Shown here: positions 22,150-33,825 of the stretch, piece after piece
How positions within the stretch are numbered: position 1 is the stretch's first letter
Layout of the letters: every line of letters starts with the position of its first letter
DNA from: Heterohyrax brucei
Lineage: Eukaryota; Chordata; Mammalia; Hyracoidea; Procaviidae
Length of the DNA: 64,000 nt
Direction of reading: 5' to 3'
Assembly (NCBI GenBank): GCA_028571685.1
Contig: CM053140.1
Location: 21,743,501 to 21,807,500, forward strand
The notes under the pieces: model-generated
What the model was told of the DNA's origin: nothing
The model's input: only the letters and a program-made list of their open reading frames with translations
The model's database searches: none
Made by a program: the position numbers and the translations under genes

Positions 22150-22810
22150 CTAGGTTTTAAAGAGTCAGATCTTCATCCACTCAGTTCTGGGGATGGGATC
22201 ACTGCCCACACCTGAGGGGACAAGGCTGCCATGCCCAGAGGGCCTACTGGAGCTCAAGGCATGAAGCTGCCACTGACATGGACTAGGAGAATGGGTTCGA
22301 TACCTCAAACCAAGGGGCTTCAGATGTCATCCTAGTGGACCTGGAAGGTGCAGCTGAATGTCAGAGCCTAGGGCCCGCCACCCAGAATCCAGAGAGCATG
22401 GTACACACCCAGAGTCCATAGGACAGGGATAATGTCCAGATGGTACCAAACAGCAGAGGATTATTTTGTAGTCTTGAAAGCCAATGTAAATTGTTCTGCT
22501 GGATTTTGGACTTGCTTGGTGCCCATTATCCTTTTTTTTCCTTCAATTTCCCCCGTTTGGAGGGGAAATGTTTACCTTGTACCTGTTACACCACTGTACT
22601 TCAGAAACAGTCTCTTAGATTTCATAGGCCTACAGATGCAGAATTTGGCTCCTGATAAAATATTCCTGAAGTCTCAATTATGTTTGATAGAGATGATTCA
22701 GAAGATGCGATTCCAGTCTTGGAGTTGACTTCAGACAACTCAGATAACGTGATGGGGTGAATGTGTTTTGTGTGTTCCCAGGACATGAATTTGGAGGCCA
22801 GCGTGTGGAA
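22150..22810 (+). mobile_element. MaLR-like internal fragment (right part)
   Basis: 'ggcatgaagctgccactgac', 'aaggggcttcagatgtcatcc', 'ggaaggtgcagctgaatgtc' and 'ggattttggacttgcttgg' form the ordered text of an MST/MLT-type internal region. It continues the fragment at 20340-21195 across the nested solo LTR. Confidence 0.55.
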
Positions 22811-22811
22811 A

Positions 22812-22957
22812 GAAACCCTGGTGGCATAGCGGTTAAGTGCTATGGCTGCTAACTAAACACTGAGCAGTTGAAAAGCTCTATGGGTCAGTTCTACTTTGTC
22901 TTATAGGGTCGCTGTGTGTTGGAACTGACTCCATGGCAGACGTTGTTGTAAAGGGTG
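22812..22957 (+). mobile_element. AfroSINE
   Basis: 'gaaaccctggtggcatagcgg' to 'tggaactgactccatggcagac'. The middle is shortened between 'aacactgagcag' and 'aaaagctctatgggtc'. Confidence 0.85.
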
Positions 22958-23362
22958 GAATCTGATGGACTTAACTGTGTTCCCCCCGTATCTGTGTTGT
23001 CAATCCTGGCCTCTATGCAGTGGTTATAAGCTTATCTGGGAATGGGTGGTCTTAGTTACGTGAATGATGCAGGATTAGTGTACAGCATTATCTTGAGTCA
23101 ATCTTTTTTGCAATATTAAAGGGATTAAATGAGCCAGCCAGAAATGAGAAATGGGAAAACGGAGGTACCAAACCACATGAAGATCACCCAAGGACAAAAG
23201 CTCAAAGAAACAAAGATCTTCCACCATAGCTTGCAGACACACAGCCTTCTCCTAGAGCACCCAACAAAACTCACGCTTGAGCCTCCTAACTGGTAAGAAA
23301 AGAAATCTGTTTGTTCAAGCAACTAACTTGTGCTCTGTCTGTCACAGCAGCACTAGAGAACT
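22958..23362 (+). mobile_element. MaLR-like LTR
   Basis: 'ttaactgtgttccccccgta', 'tgttgtcaatcctggcctct', 'aagggattaaatgagccagcc' and the end 'cagcactagagaactaaa'. This is the broad family of the solo LTRs and lies downstream of the internal fragment, so it is probably its 3' LTR. Confidence 0.6.
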
Positions 23363-23532
23363 AAAGGGACCCTAGTGGCACAGTGGGTAAGGGCTCAGCT
23401 GCTAATGACAAAGTCAGCAGTTCAAATTCACCAGCAGCTCCCGGGCAACCCTACAGGGCAGTTCTGTCCTACAGAGTCACTATGAAATGACAGGAACTCA
23501 AGGACACTCAACAATGACAACTAACTAAATAA
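23363..23532 (+). mobile_element. AfroSINE
   Basis: 'gggaccctagtggcacagtg', 'agtcagcagttcaaattcacc' and a tail 'ggacactcaacaatgacaac'. Confidence 0.75.
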
Positions 23533-23651
23533 AATACTTTTGTAGCAAGGTTCACAGGAGTACTATTCACAAGGGCTGAACAGGAGAAATAACTCAAATT
23601 CTCATCCGCAGATGCACGGATAAATAAATAGGCCATATAATGGAGTACTGT

Positions 23652-23697
23652 ATGGTTGCCATGAGTCGGATCCGACTCAATGGCACTTGGCTTGGCA
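23652..23697 (+). mobile_element. SINE tail fragment
   Basis: 'gccatgagtcggatccgac' then 'tggcacttggcttggc', the tail of an AfroSINE variant, set inside the L1 text. Confidence 0.6.
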
Positions 23698-23857
23698 TTC
23701 AGTCATAAAAAGAAATGAAGCTTTCATAACTGCTACAATATGAACCTTGAAAATACTAAATGAGTCAGACACAAAAGGACAAATATTCTATGACCTTACT
23801 TGCATGAAACACCTAGAATATGCAAGTGTATAGAGACTGAAGTTTATTAGTGGACAA

Positions 23858-24012
23858 ACCAAACCCACTGCCATCAAGTCAGGTCTGATTCATAGCGACC
23901 CTATAGATCAGAGCACAACTGCCCCCTGGAGTTTCCAAGGAGCACCTGGTGGATGTGATCTGCCGACCACTTCGTTAGCAGATGTAGCACATAACGCCAC
24001 CAGGGTTTCTTT
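23858..24012 (-). mobile_element. AfroSINE inside L1
   Basis: 'caaaccaaacccactgccatc', 'gagtttccaaggagcacctgg' and 'aacgccaccagggtttct' on the plus strand, the complement of the SINE. The L1 text 'tattagtgg' is repeated on both sides (near 23848 and 24013), consistent with a target duplication. Confidence 0.9.
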
Positions 24013-24169
24013 ATTAGTGGTTACTGGGGGCTAAATGGAGGGAGGAAGTGGAGTTACAGCTGCAGCAGAAACGGGTTTCTGCCGAGGGTGATGGAAAAGT
24101 CTGGACACTGGTAGTGGCGATGGTTGTACACACAGCCAGAGTTAATGTTACTAAATAGGGAAAAAAACT

Positions 24170-24655
24170 TTAAAAGCAAAAAGATGTGACATATATTTTA
24201 CCAAACACACACAAATGCAAATTAAAGTGACATCAACATTAAGATACGATCAAATAAATGAATAAAGCAACTTAGTGTCTTGAACTCAGTGTGTTAAGTA
24301 AAATGAGGAGAATTTAGATACTACGGCAACAAAGAGAGGAAAGTGGGCATTTCCAAACTTAGGCTGTACTCACCTGTGAGAAACTACAGCGTGCAAATGC
24401 ACTCCACAGGGTCATCAAATCTCGGTCACCTTCTTAATGTGAAAAAAGAACTACTTCTAGGATTAAAAAAATAAAAACCTGAGAGTTGTAACTTTACACA
24501 AGTTAAAACAAAAAAGAGATTATGCTAACAGCATTTGAGTTAGCAATCATTTCACAAACTTGACACTTAAGACACTTCCCCTTTTGAAATAAAATATACA
24601 GTTGCTCCTTCACCTTCTGGTGTTAGTTACTCTGGGCTGGATTTCAACTGATGGT
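24170..24655. other. No gene recognised
   Basis: AT-rich, no long open frame. Confidence 0.35.
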
Positions 24656-24808
24656 CACGGCATGTGTGCAGAGGACAACTTCTCCACATGGTTTTCAAGG
24701 CTGGGACCTTTGGTAACAGATCACCAGGCTTGTCTTCGAAGACGCAGCTCGGGTTTGAAGTCACGACCTTTCAGCTAGTAATCTTAACCATTTGTGCCTT
24801 TCTGGGTC
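24655..24808 (-). mobile_element. AfroSINE variant
   Basis: 'ggttttcaaggctgggaccttt', 'cagatcaccaggcttgtc' and 'ttcagctagtaatcttaacc' correspond to the complement of a divergent AfroSINE subfamily. Confidence 0.6.
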
Positions 24809-25079
24809 TCCCTCCTTGGCTCTTTATGGTCTATATGTTCTCCTATTTTCTTATACTTACATTCCGTAGATTGGAAAAATGTGTTTAGGACCTTCATTCT
24901 ACATTACACCTAGTTTCAAAGGAAACATAATCTCTAGTCATACTACAGATGCCTCACACTCTTTACTCAATTTAAGTGTTACTTCTTTATGTTCAAGTTT
25001 CTAAATTACAATTCTCTAGGAGTTGCACGTTTCCCATTCATTTAAGGAAGGGTTGTGTAAAATAATTATTACAAACGAT

Positions 25080-25390
25080 GAGGTACCATTTGCAATGCTG
25101 CAGCGTGGCTGCCAAAGAATCAGCCAATCTGTCTCAGAAGAAGTAAACCTGAATGCTCCCTAGAAGCAAACATGACAAGACTGTATCTCACACAGTTTGG
25201 CCATTTTATCATGAAAGATCAGTTCCTGCAGAAGACCATCATGCTTGGTAAACTACAGAGACATGGTTTGATACAGTAGCTATAATGGATGCAAGCATAA
25301 AAAAATGACTTTATAAAGCCACAGGCCAGTCAACATCTTGTCCTCTTGTACATGGGGTCACTAGGAGTTGTAACTCAAGAGACAGTAATC
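25080..25390 (+). mobile_element. RTE/BovB C-terminal fragment (R4)
   Basis: Reads RLYLTQFGHFIMKDQFLQKT near 25170-25230, the RTE GHVMR-like C-terminus, followed by an RTE/SINE-like end 'gggtcactaggagttgtaac'. Confidence 0.65.
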
Positions 25391-25414
25391 TAATAACATG
25401 TGGCTGACCCTCGA

Positions 25415-25500
25415 GGATCTACGCAAGTTGAGTTTTTTCTGGGGTTGAATCACTGACCTTTCAATTAGCAGCCAAGCGCATCATCACAGTGCACCACCAA
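25415..25500 (-). mobile_element. AfroSINE fragment
   Basis: 'ggggttgaatcactgaccttt' and 'aattagcagccaagcgcatc' match the complement of the tRNA-like half. Confidence 0.5.
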
Positions 25501-25907
25501 TGGTCCTGTTTATAACATATTCCTCACATTTGGCCCTCGTTGTTATATTCACTATTATGAAATTGGCAACATCAATGACTTTAGCTCCAAGAAGCCTTTA
25601 ACTTAATAGAAAAAACTGTAGCTGAATCACCAGAATCTAAGCTGGCTCAGATCGTGTCTCAGCTAACCACTAAATTCTCTTGACAATCTCTGGGTGTTTG
25701 ATCCTGACAAATCCCTCAGAGGCCACATTACTTGTATCTGCAGACCACGTAGGAATGGCCATGTCGTTTGTCACATAAACATGATGAAAATGTCTGCTTT
25801 ATAACCACAGAAATGCCAGGAAACATGCCTGTTATCTGCCTCATGAATTTGGGATAAATTTGAGACAGATATGGGGAAAGTTGTAGCAGTCGGCTTCTGG
25901 AAAGATT

Positions 25908-25992
25908 ACAGCCTTGGAAACCCTATGGGGCAGGCTACTGTCCTACAGGGTTGCTACGAATCAGACTTGACTTCAGGGCAATCTTTTGTTAA
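25908..25992 (+). mobile_element. AfroSINE right half
   Basis: 'cttggaaaccctatggggcag', 'ctgtcctacagggttgctac' and 'agacttgacttcagggcaatc'. Confidence 0.6.
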
Positions 25993-26109
25993 AACGTATC
26001 GAGATTCACCTATTAATTTTCAACTCATGGTTTAAATTCATATCTTAAACACCTATAACCATTAAAAGAAAGGATATATACAAACCTCATCATAATCTTC
26101 TTTCCTGTA

Positions 26110-26745
26110 TGAGCAACAACACTCAAAGTGCTGCAGCGCACTGGACAGGGTGGGCGCAGGGTATTCAGAGTCCAGCCAACCACCCTGAGCCTCCTGACTG
26201 TGTGTTTCAAAAACGAAGTTCAAGTGAAGTTGATTCTGCTGACCGGAAAACCACTTTTACTGAGCGAGAGTCCCATGATTTTACCCGTTATCGCACCCAG
26301 AGACACTGCGCCACCCACCTACCACGCATCCAGCCCGCGGCAGTTAAGACAGCGGGTGTGTCCAGTGGCCTGGGAGCGACAAGGCGGCCGTTAAAGAAAG
26401 ACGTTGGGGGGAGCTCCCCCCATGGAACACCCCCCCCCCCAGGAACCTTTCCCCTCTGCACAGACCAGCTATGGCACGGCCCATGGCTCTCGAAGGGCAG
26501 AGAGCCAGGAAGGTGTAAGACAGCGGGAGCAGAGCCTTCAGGTCGCTAGGCTGTACTTGCTGCTGGACCAAGCACCACACACACAAACCTCAAACCTCCC
26601 TCACACAACAGCTGTTGCGAGACCCAGCATGGCGGCCGGCCCGTAGACTAGCCCTTCCGCTTCCGGTTTTTGGCAATCCTGTCTTGGAACCTCAGGGGCT
26701 CCGGACGTGGACCCAGAGGGCTCCCCCTAGTGGCCGTGGAGTTCA
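26110..26745. promoter_or_regulatory. CpG-rich promoter-like segment
   Basis: CpG dinucleotides cluster here (for example 'cagcccgcggcag', 'gcgacaaggcggccg', 'ggcggccggcccg') in an otherwise CpG-poor window. A YY1-like core 'cagcatggcggccg' is at 26625-26638 and an ETS-like 'cttccggttt' at 26660-26669. These are typical of TATA-less housekeeping promoters, often bidirectional. Long open frames here (26109-26549 + and others) overlap on both strands and probably reflect GC content. No first coding exon can be assigned. Confidence 0.55.
26719..26738 (-). promoter_or_regulatory. CTCF-like binding site
   Basis: On the minus strand the bases read CACGGCCACTAGGGGGAGCC, close to the CTCF core consensus (GGCCACCAGGGGGCGC). 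It sits at the edge of the CpG-rich segment. Motif match only. Confidence 0.5.
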
Positions 26746-27300
26746 GTGCCTCTCCCTTGGACTAAGGATCCCTCTGCTGAGGGCTTGACTGCCACTGTAA
26801 ACGAAAGCCTGAGTTTTCTGAAATGTCCCAAAGCTTAAAGAAAGTTGCGAAGGCAAAGATTTCTAATACGCTTGGGGAGCAAAGGAAGATGTATTTGCAT
26901 ACCTGTCCATTTGAAAGTTAATATCTACCCCTCATATGTATTTGCCAGTCCTTAAAATTATTCTAAGTGCCTCCTTTAGCTTCTCTTCCATGGTTTGTCT
27001 TCTCTTGCATACCAGGTGTCTTTCCTTAGGAATAGGCCACCGACTCTGCAAACCCAGTCTGAACGCTGCAAGAGCTGAGGACAACTGAGAGGGGGGATTT
27101 CCATGGTGAGAGGCAGGTAAGCACTGTTCTTTCTGATGGTAAAAGGTGAAGTCCTTTTGAAAATGACTACTACAAACAGTTTTTCCCTTTTTCTCAGGTA
27201 CACACATGTATAAGAAGTTCATAATGTGTACTTACCTGAAGTGGTCAATGCCTCAGTTTTGGGATTTGGATATATACTTACATAACCTCATCAAACATCA
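26745..27300. other. Region next to the CpG-rich segment; possible 5' exon
   Basis: A splice-donor-like 'gaggcaggtaagcac' occurs at 27110-27124, and an octamer 'atttgcat' near 26892. No coding exon is recognised. Confidence 0.25.
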
Positions 27301-27304
27301 AGGG

Positions 27305-28225
27305 CCCATTTTATGAGAACTTGCATAAAATGGGAATTCTAAAACAACTGTGCTCTTAAGGAACCTATATATGGATCAAGAGGCAGTCGTTCAGACAGAA
27401 CAAGAGGACACTGCACGGTTCAAAGTAAGGAAAGATGTATGTCAAAGTTGTATCACTTCATCGTAACTTTTAAATGTATATGTCCAGCAAATAATCTGAG
27501 AAGCTGGTTTCAACAAAGAAGGACAAGGCATCAGGACTGGATGACGACTCACTAACCTGCATTACACAGGCAACCACCTTACTTGCTGGAAGTGAAGAAG
27601 ATTTGAAGTACTCACTGATGAAGATCAAGGACCACAGCCTTCAGGGTCGATGGCAACTTGTCACAGATTGACTGTGTTCCCTCGAAAATCTGTGGCAGTT
27701 TGGCTGTGCCATAATTCCTGGTATTGTGTGATTTGCCTCCCTGTTCCTACCTCTATGATGTTCATAAGGGTGGATGGGGAGCAGCTGTGTTAGCAGAGCA
27801 AGATTCAATGCGTAAGTTGGTTTTGTGCCTTGTGGTACTCTCTTGAGATATAAAGGAAAAAATCTAGCAGAGAGAATTGGGAACCTGACACCATCAAGAA
27901 AGCAGGACAGGGAGAAGAGTGTGTCTTTCAGATCTGAGGTCCCTGTGTCAAGATGCTCCCTAACCAAAGACTGATGCAACACAAGAACTTTACTCCAGAG
28001 CCGACAGAGGGAAAGCCCTTTCCCTGAATGTGGCCTTGTAACTGACTGGACTGTGTAAGAATGAACTTTTCTCTTTGAAAGCCATCCACTTTGTGGTATT
28101 TCTGTTACCAAAGCACTAGCTGACTAAAACACCAAAATCAAGAAAACAAAAATCTTCTCAACTGGACTAGTAAGCAACATTGTGATAAATGGAGAAAGCA
28201 CTGAGGTTGTCACAGATTTCATTGT
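27305..28225 (+). mobile_element. RTE/BovB fragment (R5) split by a solo LTR
   Basis: 'aaaatgggaattctaaaacaa' followed by 'atggatcaagaggcagtcg' is the RTE MGI..LT..L.NLYMDQEA segment. 'ctcactgatgaagatcaagg' corresponds to the later MK.K text. After the LTR (27659-28131) it resumes 'aaaatcttctcaactggac' (compare R2 at 13706-13725) to about 28225. Confidence 0.7.
27659..28131 (+). mobile_element. Solo LTR (MaLR/ERVL-like family)
   Basis: Starts 'tgtcacagattgactgtg' and ends 'gctgactaaaaca'. It has a TATA-like 'gagatataaagg' at 27845 and 'ccatccactttgtggtatttc' near its 3' end. It interrupts BovB R5. I could not find a convincing target duplication. Confidence 0.75.
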
Positions 28226-28570
28226 ACCTTAGCTTTCTCTTCTTCTTTCTCAAGTTCCACAGCTTGGTTGTGGACTCAGGAATCCTATTCTAATGAGAAG
28301 CCAAACCTTTGCCCTTAAGGGACAGTATATACATAAAGAATAAATTAAACCTTTACTCAGAAATCAGAAAAAAAAATTATTTTACAAAGGAAAACCCCAA
28401 TGTTTTGTTTTATATGCTATCTAATATTAAAGCTCCTCAAAATCTCATGAATTGACAGAATTTTGTCTGACAAATGAAACTTCAGACCAGATCAAATAAA
28501 TATTTTTCAATAAATCTTACAGTGTTGTATCTGTTTAAATAGCAAAAATGAAATTACCCATCAACCCACA
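28225..28570 (+). repeat. Paralogous non-coding segment, copy 2 (pairs with 10340-10685)
   Basis: Shares 'aaagaataaattaaaccttt', 'tattaaagctcctcaaaatc', 'tttttcaataaatcttacag' and 'tgtttaaatagcaaaaatg' in order with copy 1. Confidence 0.65.
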
Positions 28571-28930
28571 GAAAAATGACATGGAAAGCAAAAGTATATC
28601 AAGTGAAATTATGACAAATATCTATTAATTTAATACCAGTAATTTACCTGAAAGGTTCTAGACATTATCTTAAGCCTATAATTGAAACAAAGTTTGTCTC
28701 TACAGTCTAGGTTTGCACTCAACTTTTCCTAGGTCCTGTATTTTGCACAGTGGAAGTTCTATCAGCTGGCTTTGGAAATCACAGTCTCTCTGATCAGCTG
28801 ATGAATTCTTTTCCTAGGGCTGAAAAATTTTTACAGGCCATTTCACAGATGTGTGTCAAGCTTCCCGTCCAACAGAGAGAACTTGTTTACAGCTCTTTCA
28901 CAGTTTGGATTCACCCAATTTCAGATAATT
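28570..28930. other. No gene recognised
   Basis: A 69-codon frame at 28750-28959 runs into the SINE and has no motif. Confidence 0.3.
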
Positions 28931-29092
28931 ATAATCCAGTGCCGTTGAATCAATTCTGACTCATAGCAACCCCATAGGACAGAGTAGAACTGCTCCATAG
29001 AGTTTCCAAGGAGCACCTGGTGGATTAGAACTGCCCATCTCCTGGTTAGCACAGTAGCACTAAACCACTATGCCACTAGAGTTTCCTCAGAT
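28930..29092 (-). mobile_element. AfroSINE
   Basis: 'ccagtgccgttgaatcaattc', 'gagtttccaaggagcacctgg', 'ccactatgccactagagtttcc'. Confidence 0.9.
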
Positions 29093-29457
29093 AATTATAG
29101 ACAGTAGCAATTCTTGTTCGTATTTGTCTTAAAAACGTCTCCACCGAGTCGGAAAGAGTCTTTCAGAAGCTCCTCTGGAGCTATACCACTTCAGAGGCTG
29201 GAGAACAGGGAGGGGTGATCTTGCCCTGCCCTCATTCCTCTGACTCATAAAAGATACATGCTTCAGTTGATCTAGGAGTTTTGAAGGGCAAAAGATAATT
29301 TATTTCCCTTTCACTCTTATGCAACTATTACTTTTTAAGAAAACATACCTTTTATCTTGTCTGGAACCTTCAACCAAGGTCTGTAAGTTAGTCTTTGCCG
29401 TTCAGTGACAGTTATTTTCTTGATGTGCTCAAAATTCTGCTTTCTTAGCCACCTCAA

Positions 29458-29620
29458 TTGGAAACCCTGGTGGCGCAGTGGGTTAACAGCAGCATCTGCT
29501 AACCAAAAGGTCACCAGTTGGAATCCACCAGGCGCTCCCTGGAAACTCTATGGGGCAGTTTTACTCTGACCTCTAGGGTCACTAGCAGTTGGACCTGACT
29601 TGACAGCAGTGGGTTTTTAT
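29458..29620 (+). mobile_element. AfroSINE
   Basis: 'ggaaaccctggtggcgcagtg', 'ccaccaggcgctccctggaaac' and 'gacctgacttgacagcagtg'. A well-preserved copy. Confidence 0.93.
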
Positions 29621-29639
29621 CCACCTCAATTTGCTTAGC

Positions 29640-31073
29640 CAAGATACTTCCCCACCCTGATTAGGAGGATTTAGGCATGAAAAATTTCTTCGACATGTGG
29701 AACCACCTGTCAGTCTCCAAGAATTTCAACCAGAAATATCCTAAAATCAGACTAGGGGTATGGGGGGACTCTGCTACAAGTAAAGCTTATACTGGTCATG
29801 ACTCGACAAGACAGGGAAGTCTGAACAAGACATATAAGACAAAGAGACTTAAGAAACACTTAACGGAAAAATATTTCTTCACAAAAACAGAGACAGTGTA
29901 CCTGATAATAGGAAAAATAAAACCAAGTCCAGGGCTAAATTGGCCGAAGTTGCAACCCAAAGTCAAACTTTTGAAGTTTTCCACACACAACAAACACTCT
30001 GCCTACCTGACTAACACAATCTTTCAAAACTTTTCACAGAAAATTACAAACTAGGGGTCTCTGCAACTGGATACAAACTTGACCAAAATACTGAGTGGCT
30101 GAAAAACAGGTTTCTGGACCCAAGGCCAGTATGAAAAGTAAAGCTGGTTGGGCAGAAAAAGTTTAAAAGCAGTTCTCTGGCTCTACCCAAGGGCCCAGGA
30201 GGTGGAGGGATGACTCATACAATCAGAAACTAAGGGCGGGTCACAGTGAATGGGGGAGGAGGGAGTCCCCACCAAGTGCAGAAAAATGAGAGGAGTCGGT
30301 CTTGGCAGCTGCTTATTTCTCCACTGTGGGCAAGTGAACATCTCCAGGACAGACACAAACGGTGTCAGTCAGAGGTGAGGACAGAGAGGAGAGAAAAGGA
30401 ATGGTCCAAGAAGACACAGTACCAGCAGATTCTTTTCTCCAGGATGGGGCGACAGTGGCCAAGAATGGAATGGGGTAAGGGGGTCTGATCCTACCCACAA
30501 GGCTTTATGGATGTTTCCTGTTACCAAAACTCTAAGCCTTCCAGGACTTTTCCCTTACTGCAAAATTCTAACTCAAAGACAAAGCGGGCCAAGACAATTC
30601 AGGGTTATCAGTCCCTGGCCCTCTATTCAAAAAGAGAGGCCACAAACCCAACACATGCATCCAGGACTTTCTAAAGAGAAGACCAAACACAAGGGAAAAA
30701 AGGGGAGCAGTTGTACTGAGGAGGAAGGAGAGACAGGTAAATTTAAGAAGCAAAGAAGTAAGACTTTCTTGTTCCTTTACCTGTCCAGAACCTGGAGTAG
30801 TCACACATCTTTGGACAAGGCTTGGAGTCACGATTGTCTGGTATCTGCTTGTCTGGTCCTTTCAGTGAGGTAGTTTGTCCATATTCATCCTTTAGGAGCA
30901 GGGGCCTTTCATTGTGCACACAGGGAAGTTTAGATATGATAAATCTGGAACGATGTTCGGACCCACAATGGGAATGCATGATTATGAAGAAAAATGTTCG
31001 GACTAAACTTGAGGCCAGGCAGAGCCATCCAAAGGTTATCAACCAGACAGGAACCACATGGACATAGATGGAC
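29640..31073. other. No gene recognised; several unsupported open frames
   Basis: A 125-codon frame (29677-30054, +) is K/N/T-rich. Frames at 30511-30873 (+) and 30743-31120 (-) overlap each other. No family motif, signal peptide or membrane segment stands out. This could be old retroviral or unique intergenic DNA. Confidence 0.3.
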
Positions 31074-31240
31074 CACAGAAACCCTGAGGGCATACCGGTT
31101 AAGTGTTGTCTGCTAACCAACAGATCAGTTGTTCAGATCCACTAGGTACTCCTTAGAAACCCCATGGGGCAGCTGGACTCCCTCTTACAGCACCACTATG
31201 AGTTGGAATCGACTTGACAGCAGTGGGATTGGTTTTTCTG
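31073..31240 (+). mobile_element. AfroSINE
   Basis: 'agaaaccctgagggcatacc', 'ccactaggtactccttagaaac' and 'tggaatcgacttgacagcag'. Confidence 0.9.
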
Positions 31241-31835
31241 TCTAGACCATGGAGGAGGGTACTGCAGCCATCCTAGTGAAAGATGTTGGTGGCCTGCATG
31301 AAGATTGAGGGAATGCACACACACTGAATGCAAGGACATACAAAATATTCAGGAGGCAGAAGAGATAGCCTTTGGTGACAGTAGGTATGTGAGGTGATGA
31401 ATGAGGAACACCAAGGTTGGCACATCAGGACCTGCATTTGGTGACAGGGGAAGGAGCAGTTTCAGGATAATGAGGACTTCTGGGTGGCCATGTTGGGGCC
31501 AAGCAGTCGAAGTAATGTCCCAGGAGGGGAGTGGGCAAGTAGTGTGGATTTGGACACCCAGAGTTGGTCAGCAGAATCCACACAAATAAATGAGTTCACT
31601 CAGCAAATTAAGAACAATACAGGAAGGGTTTGATACAAATAATGGTAGAGAAACAATTTCATTATCAATTAGAGCCTGAGGCCTTTCTTACTTGTGGGCT
31701 TGGTTGTGAGGACAGGTGACAGAGAGGATGCTGGGAAGGACATGGAGGTCACCCTTCTGCAGAAGAAACACCAGAATGGAAATTTAAAGAGAACTCTCTC
31801 TAAGGATATGGCATTGACTAGTATGGATGAGGTAC
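31240..31835. other. No gene recognised
   Basis: Purine-rich DNA with a 62-codon frame at 31401-31589, no motif. Confidence 0.3.
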
Positions 31836-32324
31836 TGTCTTAGTCATGTGGTGCTGCTCCAACAGAAATATCACAACTGAATGGTTTTTCAAAGAGAAAT
31901 TTTATTCTGCCAGCATCCAGTAGACTACAAATCCAAATTCAGATCCAGGGGAAGGCGTTCCCTGTTGGCTCTGGAACAACGTCTTTGTCTTCAATCTTCC
32001 CCTGGTTGGGGAGCGTCTAAAGCACAGCCACCCAAGGTCCTTCTTCAAGGACATGCTCTGCTTCTGCTACTGCTTCTTGTTGCTATGAGGTCCCCAAATC
32101 TCTCTGCTGGCTTCTTTCTTGTATATCTCAAGGGATTGCTTCAAAGCACAACACAATCTTACACACTGAGTCCTGCCCCACCAACACAACTGTCACCAAC
32201 CCTCCCTCGTGAACATCACAGAGGGAAGGTTTACAGCATATAGGAACATCACACAATATCAGGAATCATGGTCTAGCCAAATTGCTACACACATCTTTGG
32301 GAGGACACAACTCAAACCATGACG
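31836..32324 (-). mobile_element. Solo LTR (MaLR/ERVL-like family), antisense
   Basis: Starts 'tgtcttagtcatgtggtgctg' and ends 'actcaaaccatgac'. Flanked by GGTAC (31831-31835) and TGTAC (32325-32329), a 4-of-5 match for a 5-bp target duplication. A 120-codon frame inside it is not a gene. Confidence 0.75.
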
Positions 32325-32329
32325 TGTAC

Positions 32330-33270
32330 TAAGGATGGAAAAGTGGAGTTCTCTGTGACACTCTCAGCCCAGAAACAGGGCATCATCCTCAAGCAGGTGG
32401 GCAAAGGAGAAGATAGATTGTTGTTATCCCCAACTGGAGCCACAATCTATGCATGTTTACTGTAGCACCTTTTCCTTTTCTGATGGTAAGTAGTGGTGGA
32501 GAAGGTATTGGCAGGTCTAGAAGCTCCTATTGTTCAGAAGATGTGGAGTGGTACCCCATTACAGGGATATATTGAGGTCTGTTACTCATTAGCGGGGGTG
32601 TTGGCTGACACACAGTTGGTATGACCTTCAGATGGGGTAATGAAGGGGTAGTGAAAGACACTCGACGTGCAGGCTACCTGGTCACAGTAGAGATGGTCGC
32701 TAGACCATCACAGTAGTGATTCCCTTCAAGGAAGTCAGTGCCCTCATCTTTCAGGAATCAAAGTACACATAACTGCCTCCTGCCCAGGAGAAAAAGGCCT
32801 TGCTCAAAGCCCTCTAAAATTAGGTCTAGATACAAGTGCGAGTGGGAGTATACATCTGCCTAGTAGGACCCACTCAGCAGGGGGAGAAGATCGCCTCCCC
32901 AGCAGGGCCTCTCATCTCTGATACTGAGACTGTCCCTGTTCTGTGATTAGGGGCCCAACTGGGGCACCCCATAGGCGAACTATTTCAGGTCCCAGTAAAG
33001 CCATCCTCTATCCAGCCTAGGGCCCTTAGAGTCAGGGTGGATAGCTCAGATGGTATCTACTCTGGTTGTTTCCCCATCCTTCCTGGGCATGGGGAATGAA
33101 AATGAGGGGAACAGCAAGAAAGAGAGTCCCACAGAGAGGAATTCTGAGATTCTTGAGGGGTTGATCAGGAAAGAGAAAGAAGAAATGAGACAGGTGGAAG
33201 AGTTAGATTTGGGAGTAAAACGGGTGCACCAGACTTTTTATCTGGAAAGATTTCCTGGGGACAGAACTGA
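32330..33270. other. No gene recognised
   Basis: About 0.9 kb of mixed sequence. An E/K-rich 78-codon frame at 33050-33286 has no motif. No repeat family recognised. Confidence 0.3.
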
Positions 33271-33272
33271 AC

Positions 33273-33825
33273 ACTGTGGTGGTTAAGACTGTGTCAACTT
33301 GGCCAGACAATGATTCTCCATGTTTGGCAGCTATATCAAGTGGCACGGGCAGGGCTTGTGGTGGCTTCATGTCCCTCATCTGTCATCTCTCAACCTTCCA
33401 CCACTTAGTCCTGTCTCCCCACATTGCCACCAGCTCCTGCTGTCTTCTCTTTTTGCATCCAGTTCCTGGGACTTGAACTAGCAGCTGTTGGATTCATCAA
33501 CCCTTACAGCCGGTGAGTGAGAATGCTGTTCCCTGACGGGCTGATCCTGGGTTTGTAAGCTCCTGAAGCTCTGTGAGTCACCAGAAACCTTGCAGTCTTG
33601 CGCACCGGCTTGGGATCTGCCAACCTACATAGCCTGTGACCTAGAACTCTAATCTCTGACTTGCTGACATTGGTTTCACCAGCTCCCATGGCCGCATAAG
33701 ACTTGTGCCTGGACTTGGGACAGTTCAGCTTCTACAACCTTGTGAACTGTATCTCTTAGATATATCTTTAGCCTTGCATATCGTGTTATTGGTTTTCCTT
33801 CTGTAGAGAATACAGCCTAAGAAAA
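33273..33825 (+). mobile_element. LTR-like element, second family
   Basis: Starts 'tgtggtggttaagactgtg' and ends 'gagaatacagcctaagaaa'. The passage 'tatctcttagatatatcttta' and 'catatcgtgttattggtttt' near the end is typical of a MaLR-type LTR 3' end. Confidence 0.55.

Larger units (their letters stand above)
23535..24170 (+). mobile_element. L1 3' end, interrupted by SINE sequence
   Basis: 'actattcacaagggctgaac', 'cattcagtcataaaaagaaatg', 'gagtcagacacaaaaggac', 'tagagactgaagtttattag', 'ggttactgggggctaaatgg' and 'gtggcgatggttgtacac' are the standard L1 3' UTR text in order. It is broken by SINE sequences at 23652-23697 and 23858-24012. Confidence 0.85.

Noticed and set aside
26109..26549. 146-codon open frame in the CpG-rich segment
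   Set aside because: Several frames are open on both strands, as expected for stop-poor GC-rich DNA.
27641..28111. 156-codon open frame, minus strand
   Set aside because: Lies almost entirely inside a solo LTR on its antisense strand.
29458..29530. tRNA gene (box A/B-like text)
   Set aside because: It is the tRNA-derived head of an AfroSINE.
29677..30054. 125-codon open frame
   Set aside because: Lys/Asn/Thr-rich, no motif and no related copy in the window; left as unexplained.
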